In this document: piece by piece, positions 46,576 through 54,484 of the stretch
Numbering within the stretch: the stretch's first letter is position 1
Layout of the letters: every line of letters begins with the position of its first letter
DNA from: an uncultured Christensenellaceae bacterium
GTDB taxonomy: Bacteria; Bacillota; Clostridia; Christensenellales; Pumilibacteraceae
DNA: 61,031 nt
Assembly: GCA_910587805.1 (NCBI GenBank)
Contig: CAJUNM010000009.1
Coordinates: forward strand, 1 to 61,031
Direction of reading: 5' to 3'
Made by a program: the position numbers and the translations under genes
Notes under the pieces: model-generated
Database searches by the model: none
Told to the model about the DNA's origin: nothing
Seen by the model: the letters and a program-made list of their open reading frames with translations, nothing else

Positions 46576-46611
46576 AAGCAGCCTTCGATTTAATTCGAGG
46601 GCTGCTTTTAT
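46576..46611 (+). terminator. Terminator of the giant-gene cluster
   Basis: AAGCAGCCTTCGA (46576-46588) pairs with TCGAGGGCTGCTT (46595-46607) with one G-T pair, followed by TTA. It marks the end of the A-B-C unit. Confidence 0.85.
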
Positions 46612-46726
46612 GTGAAAGTTTACATAACGCGCTCTAAGTATATAAAGCTTAAAAGCAAAGTGCGCTACGGTAATAGTATTCGATACCGACAAAACAAGCG
46701 GTTTTATTTCAAAAATTACGCAATGT

Positions 46727-46770
46727 TTCGACACAATGTTTGAGACATTGCGTTTATTTAATGCTATAAT
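46727..46770 (+). promoter_or_regulatory. spoIIGA promoter, leaderless, with Spo0A-box-like sites
   Basis: TATAAT at 46765-46770 ends 6 nt before the ATG at 46777. The best -35 is TTGAGA at 46740-46745 with a long 19-nt spacer. Immediately upstream, TTCGACA (46727-46733) is the complement of TGTCGAA, the Spo0A box core, and TTGAGACA beside it is a second imperfect copy. In Bacillus the same promoter is Spo0A-activated and also has a long spacer, so the match makes sense, but binding is inferred. Confidence 0.6.
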
Positions 46771-46776
46771 CGGCGT

Positions 46777-47601
46777 ATGTATATCGAATTCGTCATATTG
46801 GATAATTTCGTACTCACTTTCCTTGCCGGAACTGTCGCGGCGCGGCTGTGTCACAGTCGCGTAAACGTATTTCGAGTTATAGGTGCGGCGGCTGCTGGCA
46901 CGGTAGTCGCTGTATTCTATCCGTACTTGCGTTGCGGGTTTTGGCTGCAGTTTATACTCAAGATCGCGCTTTGGCTCGTTTTGAGCGTCGTTATGTACAT
47001 AAAGACGCCGCGATTTATTATTTCCGCTCTGTTGTTTTTGGGTTGCACGTTTGCATTCGGCGGGGCGAGCTATGCGCTCGGGTATTTGATTTTCCAAAGC
47101 GCGGAAGGCGCAAACGCGTTTTGCGAAAAGTTTCCGCTGTTTTTAACGCTCGGCTGCGGTGCGCTTGTTTATTTGTTTTCGAGATTTATTATCAAGCGAT
47201 TGCGGCTCGTGCGCGCGCGTGCGCCGTATAATTACGGTGCGGTGGTCGAAGTGTTCGGAAAAAAAATAAAATTCGAGGCGTTTTTGGACACGGGCAACTG
47301 CGTGTTCGACGAGCGTACCGGCTTGCCGGTTATAATAACGGATATAAAGCGGTTTTCGGATAAACTCGACGGTGCGAGCGCGATCGAATTTATGAAAAAC
47401 GCGGACAGGCTGCCCACGACGGCGGTAACTACTCCCGCGGGCAAGAGCGAAATTTTTATAGTCAAGCCGACGGCTGTAACGGTCTATACGGACAGGCAGC
47501 CGCATAAAATAGAAGCTGTGGTGGGTCTTGTGCGCGGAAACGTTTTCGGCTCTGCGCATGAAATGCTTTTGAACCCTGCTGTATTCGCGGAGGGCGTATG
47601 A
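46777..47601 (+). CDS. spoIIGA: Sporulation sigma-E factor processing peptidase
   Basis: Membrane aspartic protease that cleaves the pro-sequence of sigma-E in the mother cell after SpoIIR signalling. The 274-residue protein has five N-terminal helices (about 5-140) and a soluble C-terminal half with the catalytic FLDTGNCVFDERTGLPV block near 170, where the DTGN aspartate is the active residue. The family normally runs about 300 aa. It is followed by sigE with an ATGA overlap (47598-47601), the universal pairing. The start at 46777 is leaderless. Confidence 0.94.
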   Translation: MYIEFVILDNFVLTFLAGTVAARLCHSRVNVFRVIGAAAAGTVVAVFYPYLRCGFWLQFILKIALWLVLSVVMYIKTPRFIISALLFLGCTFAFGGASYALGYLIFQSAEGANAFCEKFPLFLTLGCGALVYLFSRFIIKRLRLVRARAPYNYGAVVEVFGKKIKFEAFLDTGNCVFDERTGLPVIITDIKRFSDKLDGASAIEFMKNADRLPTTAVTTPAGKSEIFIVKPTAVTVYTDRQPHKIEAVVGLVRGNVFGSAHEMLLNPAVFAEGV

Positions 47602-48311
47602 AATTCTTGGATCTTATTTTACGGTTGGGACGCGCGCTCGGCGCTGTCGACGGCAATGTCAATCTCGAGTATATCACGGCGAGCGAAGGATTACCGCATC
47701 CGCTCGAGCCGCAGGAGGAGGCTGCCGCGCTCGCAAAGCTAAAGACCGATCCCAAGGTCAAAACCACGCTTATAGAACACAATCTCAGGCTTGTGGTTTA
47801 CATTGCGCGCAAGTTCGACAATACGGGCGTAGACGTAGAGGACTTGATCTCTATAGGCACTGTAGGGCTGATTAAAGCGGTAAATTCGTTCGACACCGAC
47901 AAAAACATCAAGCTCGCGACTTATGCGTCGCGCTGTATCGAAAACGAGATATTGATGTACTTGCGCCGAATAGTTCGTTTGCGCGCCGAAGTTTCGCTTG
48001 ACGAGCCGCTCAACGTGGACGGAGAGGGCAACGAACTTGTAATGGCGGATATACTCGGCACCGAGCCCGATACCGTCGGCAAGGAACTTGAAACGCAAGC
48101 CGAGCATAAGCTGTTGAGCGAGGCGCTCGATCGCTTGCCGAGCCGCGAGCGCGTCATCATGCAAATGCGGTTCGGTCTCGGCGGTTCGTCCGAAAAAACG
48201 CAAAAGGAAGTTGCGGACATTCTCGGCATCTCGCAGTCGTATATATCGCGATTGGAAAAGAAAATAATATTCAGGCTCAAAAAAGATATAACCAAAGTGA
48301 TGCAAGCGTAA
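47598..48311 (+). CDS. sigE: RNA polymerase sigma-E factor (mother-cell sporulation)
   Basis: Early mother-cell sigma factor of endospore formation. The 237-residue protein keeps a hydrophobic/basic pro-sequence (MKFLDLILRLGRALG) and a cleavage-like segment at YITASEGLPHPL, as in pro-sigma-E. Region 2 has NLRLVVYIARKFDNTG and EDLISIGTVGLIKAVNSF; region 4 ends with ISQSYISRLEKK. The start overlaps spoIIGA. An 8-bp terminator (48328-48354) follows. Confidence 0.97.
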   Translation: MKFLDLILRLGRALGAVDGNVNLEYITASEGLPHPLEPQEEAAALAKLKTDPKVKTTLIEHNLRLVVYIARKFDNTGVDVEDLISIGTVGLIKAVNSFDTDKNIKLATYASRCIENEILMYLRRIVRLRAEVSLDEPLNVDGEGNELVMADILGTEPDTVGKELETQAEHKLLSEALDRLPSRERVIMQMRFGLGGSSEKTQKEVADILGISQSYISRLEKKIIFRLKKDITKVMQA

Positions 48312-48327
48312 TCTGTATAACGAAAGG

Positions 48328-48354
48328 TCTCTCATTGCTGATGAGAGATTTTTT
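48328..48354 (+). terminator. sigE terminator
   Basis: TCTCTCAT (48328-48335) pairs perfectly with ATGAGAGA (48341-48348) over a 5-nt loop, followed by six T. Confidence 0.85.
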
Positions 48355-48355
48355 A

Positions 48356-48384
48356 TTGTGTTTTTACGTATGTTATGGTATAAT
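48356..48384 (+). promoter_or_regulatory. Promoter of the interrupted dprA gene
   Basis: TTGTGT (48356-48361), 17-nt spacer, TATAAT (48379-48384). A GTG lies 7 nt further at 48392, but CGGAGG (48405-48410) before ATG 48425 suggests a normal leadered start, so both are possible. Confidence 0.6.
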
Positions 48385-48424
48385 ATGATTTGTGAAAAAC
48401 AGATCGGAGGTCGCGGTAAACATC

Positions 48425-49366
48425 ATGAACGAAAATTCGCAAGCCGTAATAGCACTGTGCAGTTATATTTGTCCTGTGATCGGCGTTACGCCGGTCGAGA
48501 TAAACGAGTGGGCGTATATAGAGGGCAGACTGAACGAAAAGGGCAAAACTCCGTCTGTAATACTCGGTTTCGGCGCGGAAGATTTCAAAAGTACGTTCGG
48601 TTTCGACGACGCCAAAGCGACGCGCATGATGCGGTTGCTTTCACGTCGCAATGCGGTCGTCGCAGAGACCGAACGGTATGCGTCGGTCGGCATAAATACA
48701 GTGACGCGCTTTGACTCGTAATATCCGCATGCGCTCAAGTCCAAGCTCGGCAGCGCCGCGCCGACGCTGTTGTATTATGCGGGTGATATAAGCGCAACGA
48801 AAAACGAGTGTATCGGGATAGTCGGCTCGCGCAATGTGACCGAATTCGACAACGATTTCGTAGCCGAGATAACGCGTACGAGCGTGAATAACGGGTTTTC
48901 GGTTGTGACGGGCGGCGCGCAAGGCGTGGATGCGGTAGCCGCGGACACTGCGGTCAAAAACGGCGGCATTGTTGTGGAGTATCTCGCCGACGCAATGTCG
49001 CGCAAGATAAAAAGCAAGATCGTGCAAAAGCGCATACGCAACGGGCAACTGCTCATGCTCTCGTATATATCGCCCGAATCGTCGTTTACGGTAGGCATGG
49101 GCATGCAGCGGAACAAATACATATACGCGCAGTCGCTCGGCACGGTTATAGTCAAAGCCGATTACAATGTAGGCGGAACATGGTCGGGCGCGCTTGAAAA
49201 TTTGCGCAACAGATGGTCGCGCACGTATTGCAGACGCTGCGACGATTACAGAGGCAATTCGGAGCTTATACGGCGCGGCGCGATCCCTATAGACGAAGAG
49301 TTCGATCCGACAGACGCGCGGAAAATATATAACGAGCCGAAACAATTGAGTTTTTTCGATATGTAA
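48425..49366 (+). pseudogene. dprA: dprA/smf gene interrupted by an in-frame TAA
   Basis: DprA loads RecA on incoming single-stranded DNA. Residues 1-98 (MNENSQAVIALCSYIC to VTRFDS) form the N-terminal helical part; then TAA at 48719-48721; then the same frame continues YPHALKSKLGS, LLYYAGD, IGIVGSRNVTEFD, VTGGAQGVDAVA and GTVIVKADYNVGGTW, the Rossmann DprA core, to a stop at 49366. In intact DprA this junction reads Asp-x-x-Tyr-Pro-x-x-Leu without a break, so the TAA replaces a single codon and no bases are lost. Both halves look conserved, so the change is recent, or a base error. The TTG at 48770 could start the second half, but it lacks a ribosome site. It stands between sigE and sigG, where Bacillus has no gene. 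Confidence 0.8.
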
Positions 49367-49378
49367 ACAAGCAAAACA

Positions 49379-49403
49379 AAAAGGACGGCATGCCCGTCCT
49401 TTT
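49379..49403. terminator. Bidirectional terminator between dprA and sigG
   Basis: AAAAGGACGG (49379-49388) pairs perfectly with CCGTCCTTTT (49394-49403) across CATGC. It works in both directions for converging genes. Confidence 0.87.
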
Positions 49404-49435
49404 GCATTAGCTCCGTGTGGCTATCGTTTATTTAG

Positions 49436-50209
49436 TTATTCCGACGCAACCTTGTCGTGTATGGCGGCGATCGCCGTCTTTTCGAGACGGCTCACTTGCG
49501 CTTGGGATATTCCTATTTCGCGGCTGACTTCCATTTGCGTCTTGCCCTCGAAAAAGCGCATTGTCAGTATTTTGCGTTCACGCTCGGTGAGCTTGCCCAC
49601 AGCGTCGTCTATATCGAGGTGAACGAGGCGATTGTCATCCGTTTCGCTTGCGAGCTGATCCATTACGAGCACTGTATCGTCGCCGTCGTGATAAACGGGG
49701 TCGTACAGCGAAACGGGATCGGATATGCCGTCGAGCGCGTATACTACGTCCGAAACGGACATATTGAGCGCGGCGGCAATATCCTCGACCGACGCCACGT
49801 CGCCCGTATCGTGCTCTATTTGTTGACGCGCTTGAAGCGCATGGTATGCCGTATCGCGCACCGATCGCGAAACGCGCAGCGGCGAGCAGTCGCGCAAAAA
49901 CCTGCGTATCTCGCCGATGATCATCGGTACGGCATAAGTGGAAAAGCGAAGATTGTACGAAACGTTGAAGTTCCGCATGGCTTTTATGAGTCCGATACAG
50001 CCCACTTGAAAAATATCGTCCATGCTCTGCTTTTTGGACGCAAAGCGCTGCGATACGGAGAGTACGAGACGCATGTTTGCCATGATGAATTGTTCGCGCG
50101 CTTGCTCGTCGCCGTTTTGCGCTTTTACGATCAGATCCATCATTTGTTCATGCTTGAGCTTCGGGAGGGTGGATGTGTCAAGCCCGCAGATTTCAACTCG
50201 TGTATTCAT
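49436..50209 (-). CDS. sigG: RNA polymerase sigma-G factor (forespore sporulation)
   Basis: Late forespore sigma factor. The 257-residue protein starts with the characteristic RVEICGLDTSTLPKLK stretch, then region 2 (ANMRLVLSVSQRFASK, DDIFQVGCIGLIKAMRNF), region 3 and region 4 (LTERERKILTMRFFEGKTQMEVSREIG plus ISQAQVSRLEK). In Bacillus and Clostridium it lies just after sigE on the same strand; here it is inverted relative to sigE and converges on the interrupted dprA. The ribosome site AAGAGAGG precedes the ATG. The upstream spacer has no clear vegetative promoter, as expected for a gene read by sigma-F/G. Confidence 0.96.
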   Translation of the reverse strand: MNTRVEICGLDTSTLPKLKHEQMMDLIVKAQNGDEQAREQFIMANMRLVLSVSQRFASKKQSMDDIFQVGCIGLIKAMRNFNVSYNLRFSTYAVPMIIGEIRRFLRDCSPLRVSRSVRDTAYHALQARQQIEHDTGDVASVEDIAAALNMSVSDVVYALDGISDPVSLYDPVYHDGDDTVLVMDQLASETDDNRLVHLDIDDAVGKLTERERKILTMRFFEGKTQMEVSREIGISQAQVSRLEKTAIAAIHDKVASE

Positions 50210-50380
50210 TGGTAACCTCTCTTGTTAAGAACGTCCGCATCGTTCGAGCGACGTCGTATCGGCTCGGCAATGCGGATATTCGTTTGTTTTGGGTCGAAGA
50301 CCTTACAAAAGAAGTTTGTATCTCGACGCGTCGATGTATTCCGATAATAGGCGTGTGTGACCGTACACGGCTCGAAAACA

Positions 50381-50389
50381 TTGTCGAAA
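50381..50389. promoter_or_regulatory. Spo0A-box-like site between sigG and ylmC
   Basis: TTGTCGAAA matches the Spo0A box consensus exactly and lies in the 226-nt divergent spacer 50210-50435. The spacer otherwise holds a CGACGCGTCG palindrome and no ORF. Binding is untested. Confidence 0.35.
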
Positions 50390-50435
50390 CGCTATTTGCC
50401 GTCACACATTTGCCGTCGGCGCATATATAAATGAT

Positions 50436-50831
50436 ATGGAAAGCAACGATTTATCTTTTTGCGAACTGCGCAGACTCGAGGTCATAAACGGCAGCGACGG
50501 CAAACGTTTGGGTCACATCACCGATATTGTTTTTTCGTGCGATAGCGGCAAGGTCAAGGGCATAATTATCCCGTACGGCAAGCGCGGGATATTTTCCAAA
50601 AACCAAGACTTGTTCGTGCCTTGGAAGTGCGTGCAAAAAATAGGCGAGGACGTAATTATCATCGAGATCAACGAGTGTCCGAGCGCGCCGCCCAAACCCG
50701 AGCGCGAATGCGCGCCTAACCGTCCGTGCCCGCCGCGCCCGCCCGCTCCGCCGAGATCGGATCGAGACTGCGACGGCAAATGCGAAAAGTGCATGCTGTT
50801 CGACTGTGCGCACCGTTGGCAAAGCGCATAA
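50436..50831 (+). CDS. ylmC: YlmC/YmxH-family PRC-barrel sporulation protein with Cys-rich tail
   Basis: A 131-residue protein. Residues 1-80 form a PRC-barrel of the YlmC/YmxH type (LRRLEVINGSDGKRLGHITD, IIIPYGKRG, VPWKCVQKIGEDVIIIE), a family retained in spore formers near sigG or nrdR but without proven function. The usual length is about 80-90; the extra 50 residues here are Pro/Arg-rich and end with a cluster of four cysteines (CDGKCEKCMLFDC) that could bind a metal. TATATA ends 6 nt before the ATG without a ribosome site, so this may be another leaderless gene. Confidence 0.85.
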   Translation: MESNDLSFCELRRLEVINGSDGKRLGHITDIVFSCDSGKVKGIIIPYGKRGIFSKNQDLFVPWKCVQKIGEDVIIIEINECPSAPPKPERECAPNRPCPPRPPAPPRSDRDCDGKCEKCMLFDCAHRWQSA

Positions 50832-50861
50832 TTCGCGCTCGTTTATACGTGCGCTAATTTG

Positions 50862-50890
50862 TAGACTTTTGCAAAAAAATATAGTATAAT
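50862..50890 (+). promoter_or_regulatory. nrdR-feoAB promoter
   Basis: TAGACT (50862-50867), 17-nt spacer, TATAAT (50885-50890), leader of about 50 nt and AAAGGACGG ribosome site before the ATG. Confidence 0.6.
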
Positions 50891-50947
50891 ATACTCGTAT
50901 TTATTAAGCGATCGGTTTCGGTCTAAAAACAAAAGGACGGGCATATT

Positions 50948-51394
50948 ATGAAATGTATTTACTGCGGTAATGCGGAAAGCAAGGTAGTGGATTCGCGTTC
51001 GACTGACGACGGCAACAGTATCCGTCGCCGCCGCGAATGTTTGCAGTGCGGCAAGCGTTTTACAACGTACGAGGTGATCGAGTCTACGCCCGTGCTTGTA
51101 GTTAAGAACGACGGCACGCGTCAACCGTTCGATCCGTTCAAGGTCAAGTCCGGCGTGATAAAAGCTTGCGAAAAGCGACCCGTGGCGATAAGAGACATAG
51201 ACGCGCTCGTCGCTTCGGTCGAAAAACAGGTGTACAACTCGCTCGAACAGGAGATCTCGTCAAAGAAGATCGGCGGCATGGTAATGGAACGTCTCAAAGA
51301 ACTCGATCAAGTCGCGTATATTCGCTTTGCGTCGGTGTACCGTCAGTTCCGTGACGTTACCACGTTTATAGAATTTATCAACGAGTTCAAGTAG
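50948..51394 (+). CDS. nrdR: Transcriptional repressor NrdR
   Basis: ATP/dATP-sensing repressor of ribonucleotide reductase genes. The 148-residue protein has the zinc ribbon with four cysteines (MKCIYCGN and CLQCGKRF), SRSTDDGNSIRRRRE between them, and an ATP-cone domain (VVKNDGTRQPFDPFKVKSGV onward to about 140). All are intact. feoA starts 5 nt downstream, so the genes are one transcript. Confidence 0.97.
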   Translation: MKCIYCGNAESKVVDSRSTDDGNSIRRRRECLQCGKRFTTYEVIESTPVLVVKNDGTRQPFDPFKVKSGVIKACEKRPVAIRDIDALVASVEKQVYNSLEQEISSKKIGGMVMERLKELDQVAYIRFASVYRQFRDVTTFIEFINEFK

Positions 51395-51399
51395 GTGAT

Positions 51400-51612
51400 A
51401 TGAATCTTTTCGACAGCACGCAAAAATTCGGCACGATCCGAGCCGTCGGCGGCGATGCGGATATGCACCGCCGACTTGTGGATATGGGCTTGCTCGGCTC
51501 GAATTATTGCGTGCGTGTTCGCAAGCGCGGCGCGTTGCTCGTCGATTACGGCGATTTTTGCGCCGTCACCGATAAAGCTGTCGCAGAACGCATAACGGTG
51601 AAAGAGCTGTGA
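51400..51612 (+). CDS. feoA: FeoA-like SH3-domain protein
   Basis: A 70-residue cytoplasmic partner of the ferrous iron transporter FeoB. The LVDMGLLGSNYCVRVRKRGAL segment fits the FeoA fold. The ribosome site TAGGTGAT precedes the ATG, and its end overlaps the feoB start by four bases (GTGA), so the two are translated together. Confidence 0.85.
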   Translation: MNLFDSTQKFGTIRAVGGDADMHRRLVDMGLLGSNYCVRVRKRGALLVDYGDFCAVTDKAVAERITVKEL

Positions 51613-53588
51613 AAGTCGCGCTTTGCGGCAATCCCAATGTCGGCAAAACGACGTTGTATAACAGGCTGACGCGCTCGGACGCGCCGACGGGCAATTGGCA
51701 CGGCGTAACGGTCGATTCCGTAAAAAAGCGCATTGCCGGCACCGATATAACGCTCGTCGATCTGCCCGGAATATACTCCCTTACCGCGCGGTCCAAGGAA
51801 GAAGAGACCACGCGCGACGAAGTGCTTTTCGGCGGTTACGACGCGGTAGTGTGCGTCGCGGAAGTCAACAATCTGCGGCGCAATCTTTATCTTTTCGCAC
51901 AGCTCGGCGAGTGTAGGCGCAAGGTCGTACTCGTGGTGAACATGCTCGACGAAGCTAAGGGCAAAGTCGATCTTCCGCTGCTCGCTGCGCGGCTCGGCGT
52001 GCCGGTGGTAGGCACGTCGGAGAGAATGAAAAGTCCCAAAGAAGAGCTGTTGCGGGCGTTACAGAACGCGTCGGCGCCGAAGCTTGACTATCTCGGCGAG
52101 TTTGACGCGGTGAAACCTCTCGTAAACTCCGATAAATGCGCTGCGATAGATCCGCGCTTTGCGGCGATCAAATTGTGCGAGCGCGACGCTTATATTTCGG
52201 ATATGACGGGTATAAAACTTTCGAGCTGCGCCGAGTGCGGCGCATGCGAAAAACTCGATCTGCCCGCGATGCGCAGATACGCCTATATAGATAAGATCAT
52301 ATCGGGCGTAGTCGAAAAAAGGGCGGACAAGCGCACCGAAAAGCTCGACGGCATAACGCTCGGCAAGTTCGCATTGCCCGTGCTGTTTGCGGTATTGGCG
52401 TTGGTGTTCGTCATAACTTTCGAGGGCGGCAAACCGCTGTCGAGGTTGTTGCAAGCGGGGGTGGACGCGGCGGTAAACGCAGTGGATAACAGCGGCTTGC
52501 AAGCCGTTTGGCGGTCGCTTTTCGGCGACGGGATCATATCGAGCGTCGGTTCGGTACTCGCGTTTTTACCGCAGGTGTGCATACTGTTCGTGCTCACCGC
52601 GCTGCTGCAAGACAGCGGATATATGAGCAGGGTCGCGTTTTTGAGCGACGGGTTTTTCAAGCGTCTCGGACTGTCCGGACGCGCGGCGTTTTCACTCGTA
52701 TTGGGGCTTGGCTGTTCCGTAACGGGCATACTGTCGTCGCGCGGCTCGGCAAACGGCAGTGCGCGGAAGCGAACGGCTTTCGTGATACCTTTTGTGCCGT
52801 GCAGCGCGCGGCTTGCGGTATTTACCGCGTTGTCGGCGTACTTCGGTTTGAGCGGTTTGGTGACGTTCGCGCTGTACATGCTCGGAGTGATCGCGGCGTT
52901 TGCGGTACTGTGCGTAATGCGTCTGTTCGGAAAAAGCGAAAAGAGCGACGAACTTCTAATGGAGATGCCGCCGTTCCGACTTCCGAGCGCGCGTCGAGTG
53001 ACTATGACGGTGCTCGGTAATGTTTGGGCGTTTATAAAGCGCGTGGGTACGGTTGTTTTGGCGGTAGGGCTTGCTATGTGGGCGCTCAATAATTTCGCAA
53101 TAGGCGCGGGATTCACGGGCGATGCGGAAAACAGCATAATGAGCGCAACGAGCAATTCCCTCGCGCCGATATTTTCGCCGCTCGGGTTCGGTAACGGTAA
53201 AGCGGTTAGCGCGCTCATATCGGGCATTGCCGCAAAGGAAACCGTGATCTCTGCTATCGCGTCGCTCGGCGGCGCGGACGCAGTATTCGGCTCTACAGCC
53301 GGCGCGGTGTCGTTCATGATATTCACGTGCTTATATATTCCGTGCGTCGCAACGGTAGCGGCGCTCGGCAAGGAGGCTGGCGCGGGATATGCCGCGGCGT
53401 CGGTCGCGGTGCATATGCTCGTCGCATACCTATGTTCGTTTTTGTACTACGGGTCTACGCAGTGGATCGAAACGAACGTTCCGCTGTTTGCGACGGTGTG
53501 GAGCGTTATAGCCGCGCTGTTGCTCGCCGCCGTATTGTACGCAACGATAAAGTCCGTTCGGCAAAAGAAAAAAGCCGTTGTGAGGTGA
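51609..53588 (+). CDS. feoB: Ferrous iron transporter FeoB
   Basis: Membrane Fe(II) importer with a GTPase head. The GTG-started 659-residue protein has G1 GNPNVGKTTLYN (residues 7-18), G2 around the GNWHGVTVD loop, G3 DLPGIYSL and a G4-like NMLDEAK near 113; then an acidic Cys-containing linker (CAECGACEKLD) and a membrane domain from about 255 with the Gate motifs LGLGCSVTGILSSRG and GIAAKETVISAIASLG. Family proteins are 600-800 aa. Fusion with nrdR in a transcript suggests joint control of iron supply and deoxyribonucleotide synthesis. Confidence 0.94.
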   Translation: MKVALCGNPNVGKTTLYNRLTRSDAPTGNWHGVTVDSVKKRIAGTDITLVDLPGIYSLTARSKEEETTRDEVLFGGYDAVVCVAEVNNLRRNLYLFAQLGECRRKVVLVVNMLDEAKGKVDLPLLAARLGVPVVGTSERMKSPKEELLRALQNASAPKLDYLGEFDAVKPLVNSDKCAAIDPRFAAIKLCERDAYISDMTGIKLSSCAECGACEKLDLPAMRRYAYIDKIISGVVEKRADKRTEKLDGITLGKFALPVLFAVLALVFVITFEGGKPLSRLLQAGVDAAVNAVDNSGLQAVWRSLFGDGIISSVGSVLAFLPQVCILFVLTALLQDSGYMSRVAFLSDGFFKRLGLSGRAAFSLVLGLGCSVTGILSSRGSANGSARKRTAFVIPFVPCSARLAVFTALSAYFGLSGLVTFALYMLGVIAAFAVLCVMRLFGKSEKSDELLMEMPPFRLPSARRVTMTVLGNVWAFIKRVGTVVLAVGLAMWALNNFAIGAGFTGDAENSIMSATSNSLAPIFSPLGFGNGKAVSALISGIAAKETVISAIASLGGADAVFGSTAGAVSFMIFTCLYIPCVATVAALGKEAGAGYAAASVAVHMLVAYLCSFLYYGSTQWIETNVPLFATVWSVIAALLLAAVLYATIKSVRQKKKAVVR

Positions 53589-53590
53589 CG

Positions 53591-54436
53591 ATGGGAAAAC
53601 GCATAGAAATTTCAATAGACGAGCCGTGCAAAGCGGCGCAATTGCTATCGACTCGCGTCGCCGGTTTGTCCAAAGCAAACTCGGACAAGCTCGTCAAAAG
53701 CGGCGAAGTTAAAGTAAACGGCGTGCGCATAAAGAGCAACGTCAGTCTCGACGTAGGCGATACGCTCACCGCGTTCGTTCCCGACATTCTTGTAAACGAA
53801 GTGGATTTGCCTACGGTATACGAGGATGATAACATCGTTATATTCGATAAACCCAAGCGGCTCGCGTTCGACGCCGTGCCGAGCGTTTACGGCGCGCGGC
53901 TCTATGCCGTGCATAGGCTGGACACAAACACGTCGGGCGTCATCTGTTTTGCCAAAACGGAAACGGCGCGCGACGAGCTTTTGCGCGCGTTTGAAAACAG
54001 AAACGTAAAAAAGACGTACGAGGCTGTGGTCGCGCCCGCGCCGAAAGCCGACCGCGCCACGCTCGAGGCATACGTAAAAATGCACGACGGCGTCGCCGCG
54101 GTGAACGCCGTGCGCAAACCCGATCATAAAACAATGATAACCGAGTACGAAGTGATTTCGCGCGTAGATAACGTTGCCGTACTGCGGGTGTATCCGCACA
54201 CGGGCAGAACTCACCAAATACGTGCGCACTTGAGCTTTATAGGCTCGCCGATAGTAGGCGATCCCAAATACGGCGGACGCGAAGTATCGGGCGCGGACAG
54301 TCAGCTGCTGCGAGCTACGTGTATCGAGTTTTACGGATTGCGAAATCTCGCGTATATAAACGGCAGGCGGTTCGAGACCGAAAGCGGCTATGACCGCGAG
54401 TTCGCGGAACGTTTGATCGAAAGGCTTAAAAAATAA
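53591..54436 (+). CDS. RluA-family rRNA/tRNA pseudouridine synthase
   Basis: Isomerises uridine to pseudouridine in structured RNA. The 281-residue protein has an N-terminal S4 RNA-binding domain (KLVKSGEVKVNGVRIKSN near 33-50) and the catalytic domain with the Asp in AVHRLDTNTSGV near 107-118, KKTYEAVV near 139 and GRTHQIRAHLSFIGSPIVGD near 204. The open frame runs far upstream inside feoB, but ATG 53591 with GTGAGG before it starts the S4 domain correctly. The target site cannot be told. Confidence 0.92.
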   Translation: MGKRIEISIDEPCKAAQLLSTRVAGLSKANSDKLVKSGEVKVNGVRIKSNVSLDVGDTLTAFVPDILVNEVDLPTVYEDDNIVIFDKPKRLAFDAVPSVYGARLYAVHRLDTNTSGVICFAKTETARDELLRAFENRNVKKTYEAVVAPAPKADRATLEAYVKMHDGVAAVNAVRKPDHKTMITEYEVISRVDNVAVLRVYPHTGRTHQIRAHLSFIGSPIVGDPKYGGREVSGADSQLLRATCIEFYGLRNLAYINGRRFETESGYDREFAERLIERLKK

Positions 54437-54448
54437 CAAAATTTTTTA

Positions 54449-54477
54449 TTGACAAAATGCGCATTATACTGTAAAAT
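54449..54477 (+). promoter_or_regulatory. Promoter giving a leaderless ATG start
   Basis: TTGACA (54449-54454), 17-nt spacer, TAAAAT (54472-54477). The ATG at 54485 follows after 7 nt and has no ribosome site. Confidence 0.8.
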
Positions 54478-54484
54478 AGAGTAG

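Noticed and set aside
48719..48721. Recoding of the dprA stop as selenocysteine or pyrrolysine
   Set aside because: Those use TGA and TAG; the codon here is TAA.
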